A stretch of DNA of 64,000 nt from Bacteroidota bacterium (GTDB lineage Bacteria; Bacteroidota; Bacteroidia; Flavobacteriales; Flavobacteriaceae). The notes beneath the pieces were generated by a model. That model was given only the letters and a program-made list of their open reading frames with translations. It had not been told where the DNA came from and ran no database searches. Made by a program: the position numbers and the translations under genes. Location of the stretch: assembly GCA_018267095.1 (NCBI GenBank), contig JAFDZC010000018.1:310001-374000 (forward strand), read 5' to 3'. This document shows, in pieces, positions 63,755-64,000 of this stretch. Each line of letters starts with the position of its first letter. Position 1 is the stretch's first letter.

Positions 63755-64000
63755 CTATAATGTATTTACGTTGTTTAAATCGGCAAATGCTTGCTCCAAT
63801 CGCTTGCAGAAAGTTACTTCGCCTTCGCGAACCCATTTTCTCGGATCGTAGTGTTTTTTGTTCGGTGCATCCGGACCTTCCGGGTTCCCGATTTGGGTTC
63901 TCAAATAGTCAATATTGTTCACCATATAATCGCGGATGCCTTCGGTGTACGCAAATTGCAAATCGGTATCAATATTCATTTTAATCACGCCATAGCTGAT
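63755..64000 (-). CDS. fbaA: Fructose-bisphosphate aldolase class II, C-terminal part
   Basis: The last 82 residues of a gene entering from the right edge: VIKMNIDTDLQFAYTEGIRD, followed by GNPEGPDAPNKKHYDPRKW and ending EQAFADLNNVNTL. These are the conserved C-terminus of the class II, FbaA-type aldolase (zinc-dependent), which cleaves fructose 1,6-bisphosphate in glycolysis. The catalytic and metal sites lie outside the window. Confidence 0.88.
   Translation of the reverse strand: MSYGVIKMNIDTDLQFAYTEGIRDYMVNNIDYLRTQIGNPEGPDAPNKKHYDPRKWVREGEVTFCKRLEQAFADLNNVNTL

Overview
The window looks like ordinary chromosome of a Flavobacterium-like member of the Bacteroidetes. The evidence is the quinol:electron acceptor alternative complex III (ACIII) fused to a cox cluster, the LacI/TonB-receptor sugar locus, the coaX-lptC-CNNM-ppiD gene order, Bacteroidetes-type promoters (TTG, about 17-19 nt, TAnnTTTG), almost no Shine-Dalgarno signals, and A+T-rich spacers with perfect hairpin terminators. 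I see no phage, insertion sequence, plasmid or CRISPR array, and no gap without a gene exceeds 300 bases.

Layout. 1-679: 5' part of a large DUF2723 membrane protein (minus). 843-999: tRNA-Gln with promoter and terminator, then a two-domain universal stress protein (minus). 1929-6523: rimP-nusA-infB with a leader hairpin. 6529-6918: secreted SPOR-domain protein (minus). 7022-18685: one long respiratory operon, actABCDEF plus cytochrome oxidase subunits II and I. 18712-21519: ruvB, queG and a VanZ-like membrane protein. 21502-28858: a probable sucrose system (LacI regulator, twin palindromic operators, TonB receptor, SUT/SLC45-like carrier, GH100-like invertase, PfkB kinase). 28914-28986: tRNA-Phe (minus). 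29088-35291: coaX, an outer-membrane barrel, lptC, a 63-residue membrane protein, a CNNM/CorC protein and a PpiD-like chaperone. 35342-37576: mevalonate-pathway genes (GYDIA GHMP kinase, class II HMG-CoA reductase; minus). 37713-46616: a radical SAM protein, a DPP-IV-type peptidase followed by three POT peptide transporters, and a thioredoxin-like protein. 46618-51538: surE, a 90-residue membrane protein, lpxB, an NlpC/P60 lipoprotein and comEC (minus). 51798-54020: tail-specific protease. 54063-61247: rodA, mrdA, mreD, mreC, mreB and purH (minus). 61441-64000: a MacB-like permease, accD and the 3' end of fbaA.

Functional picture. ACIII oxidises menaquinol and passes electrons through its haem chain to the co-encoded aa3-type oxidase. 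The sucrose-type locus would move an intact disaccharide across both membranes and split it inside the cell. The DPP-IV/POT block suggests growth on small peptides. The mre/rod block sets rod shape.

Nothing here is clearly a new defence or mobile system. The items most worth a second look are the SusD-less sugar locus with two operators exactly 21 bp apart, a dispersed imperfect-palindrome repeat seen at three places, the rimP leader hairpin, the zinc-ribbon-less AccD, and two short uncharacterised membrane proteins inside envelope operons.
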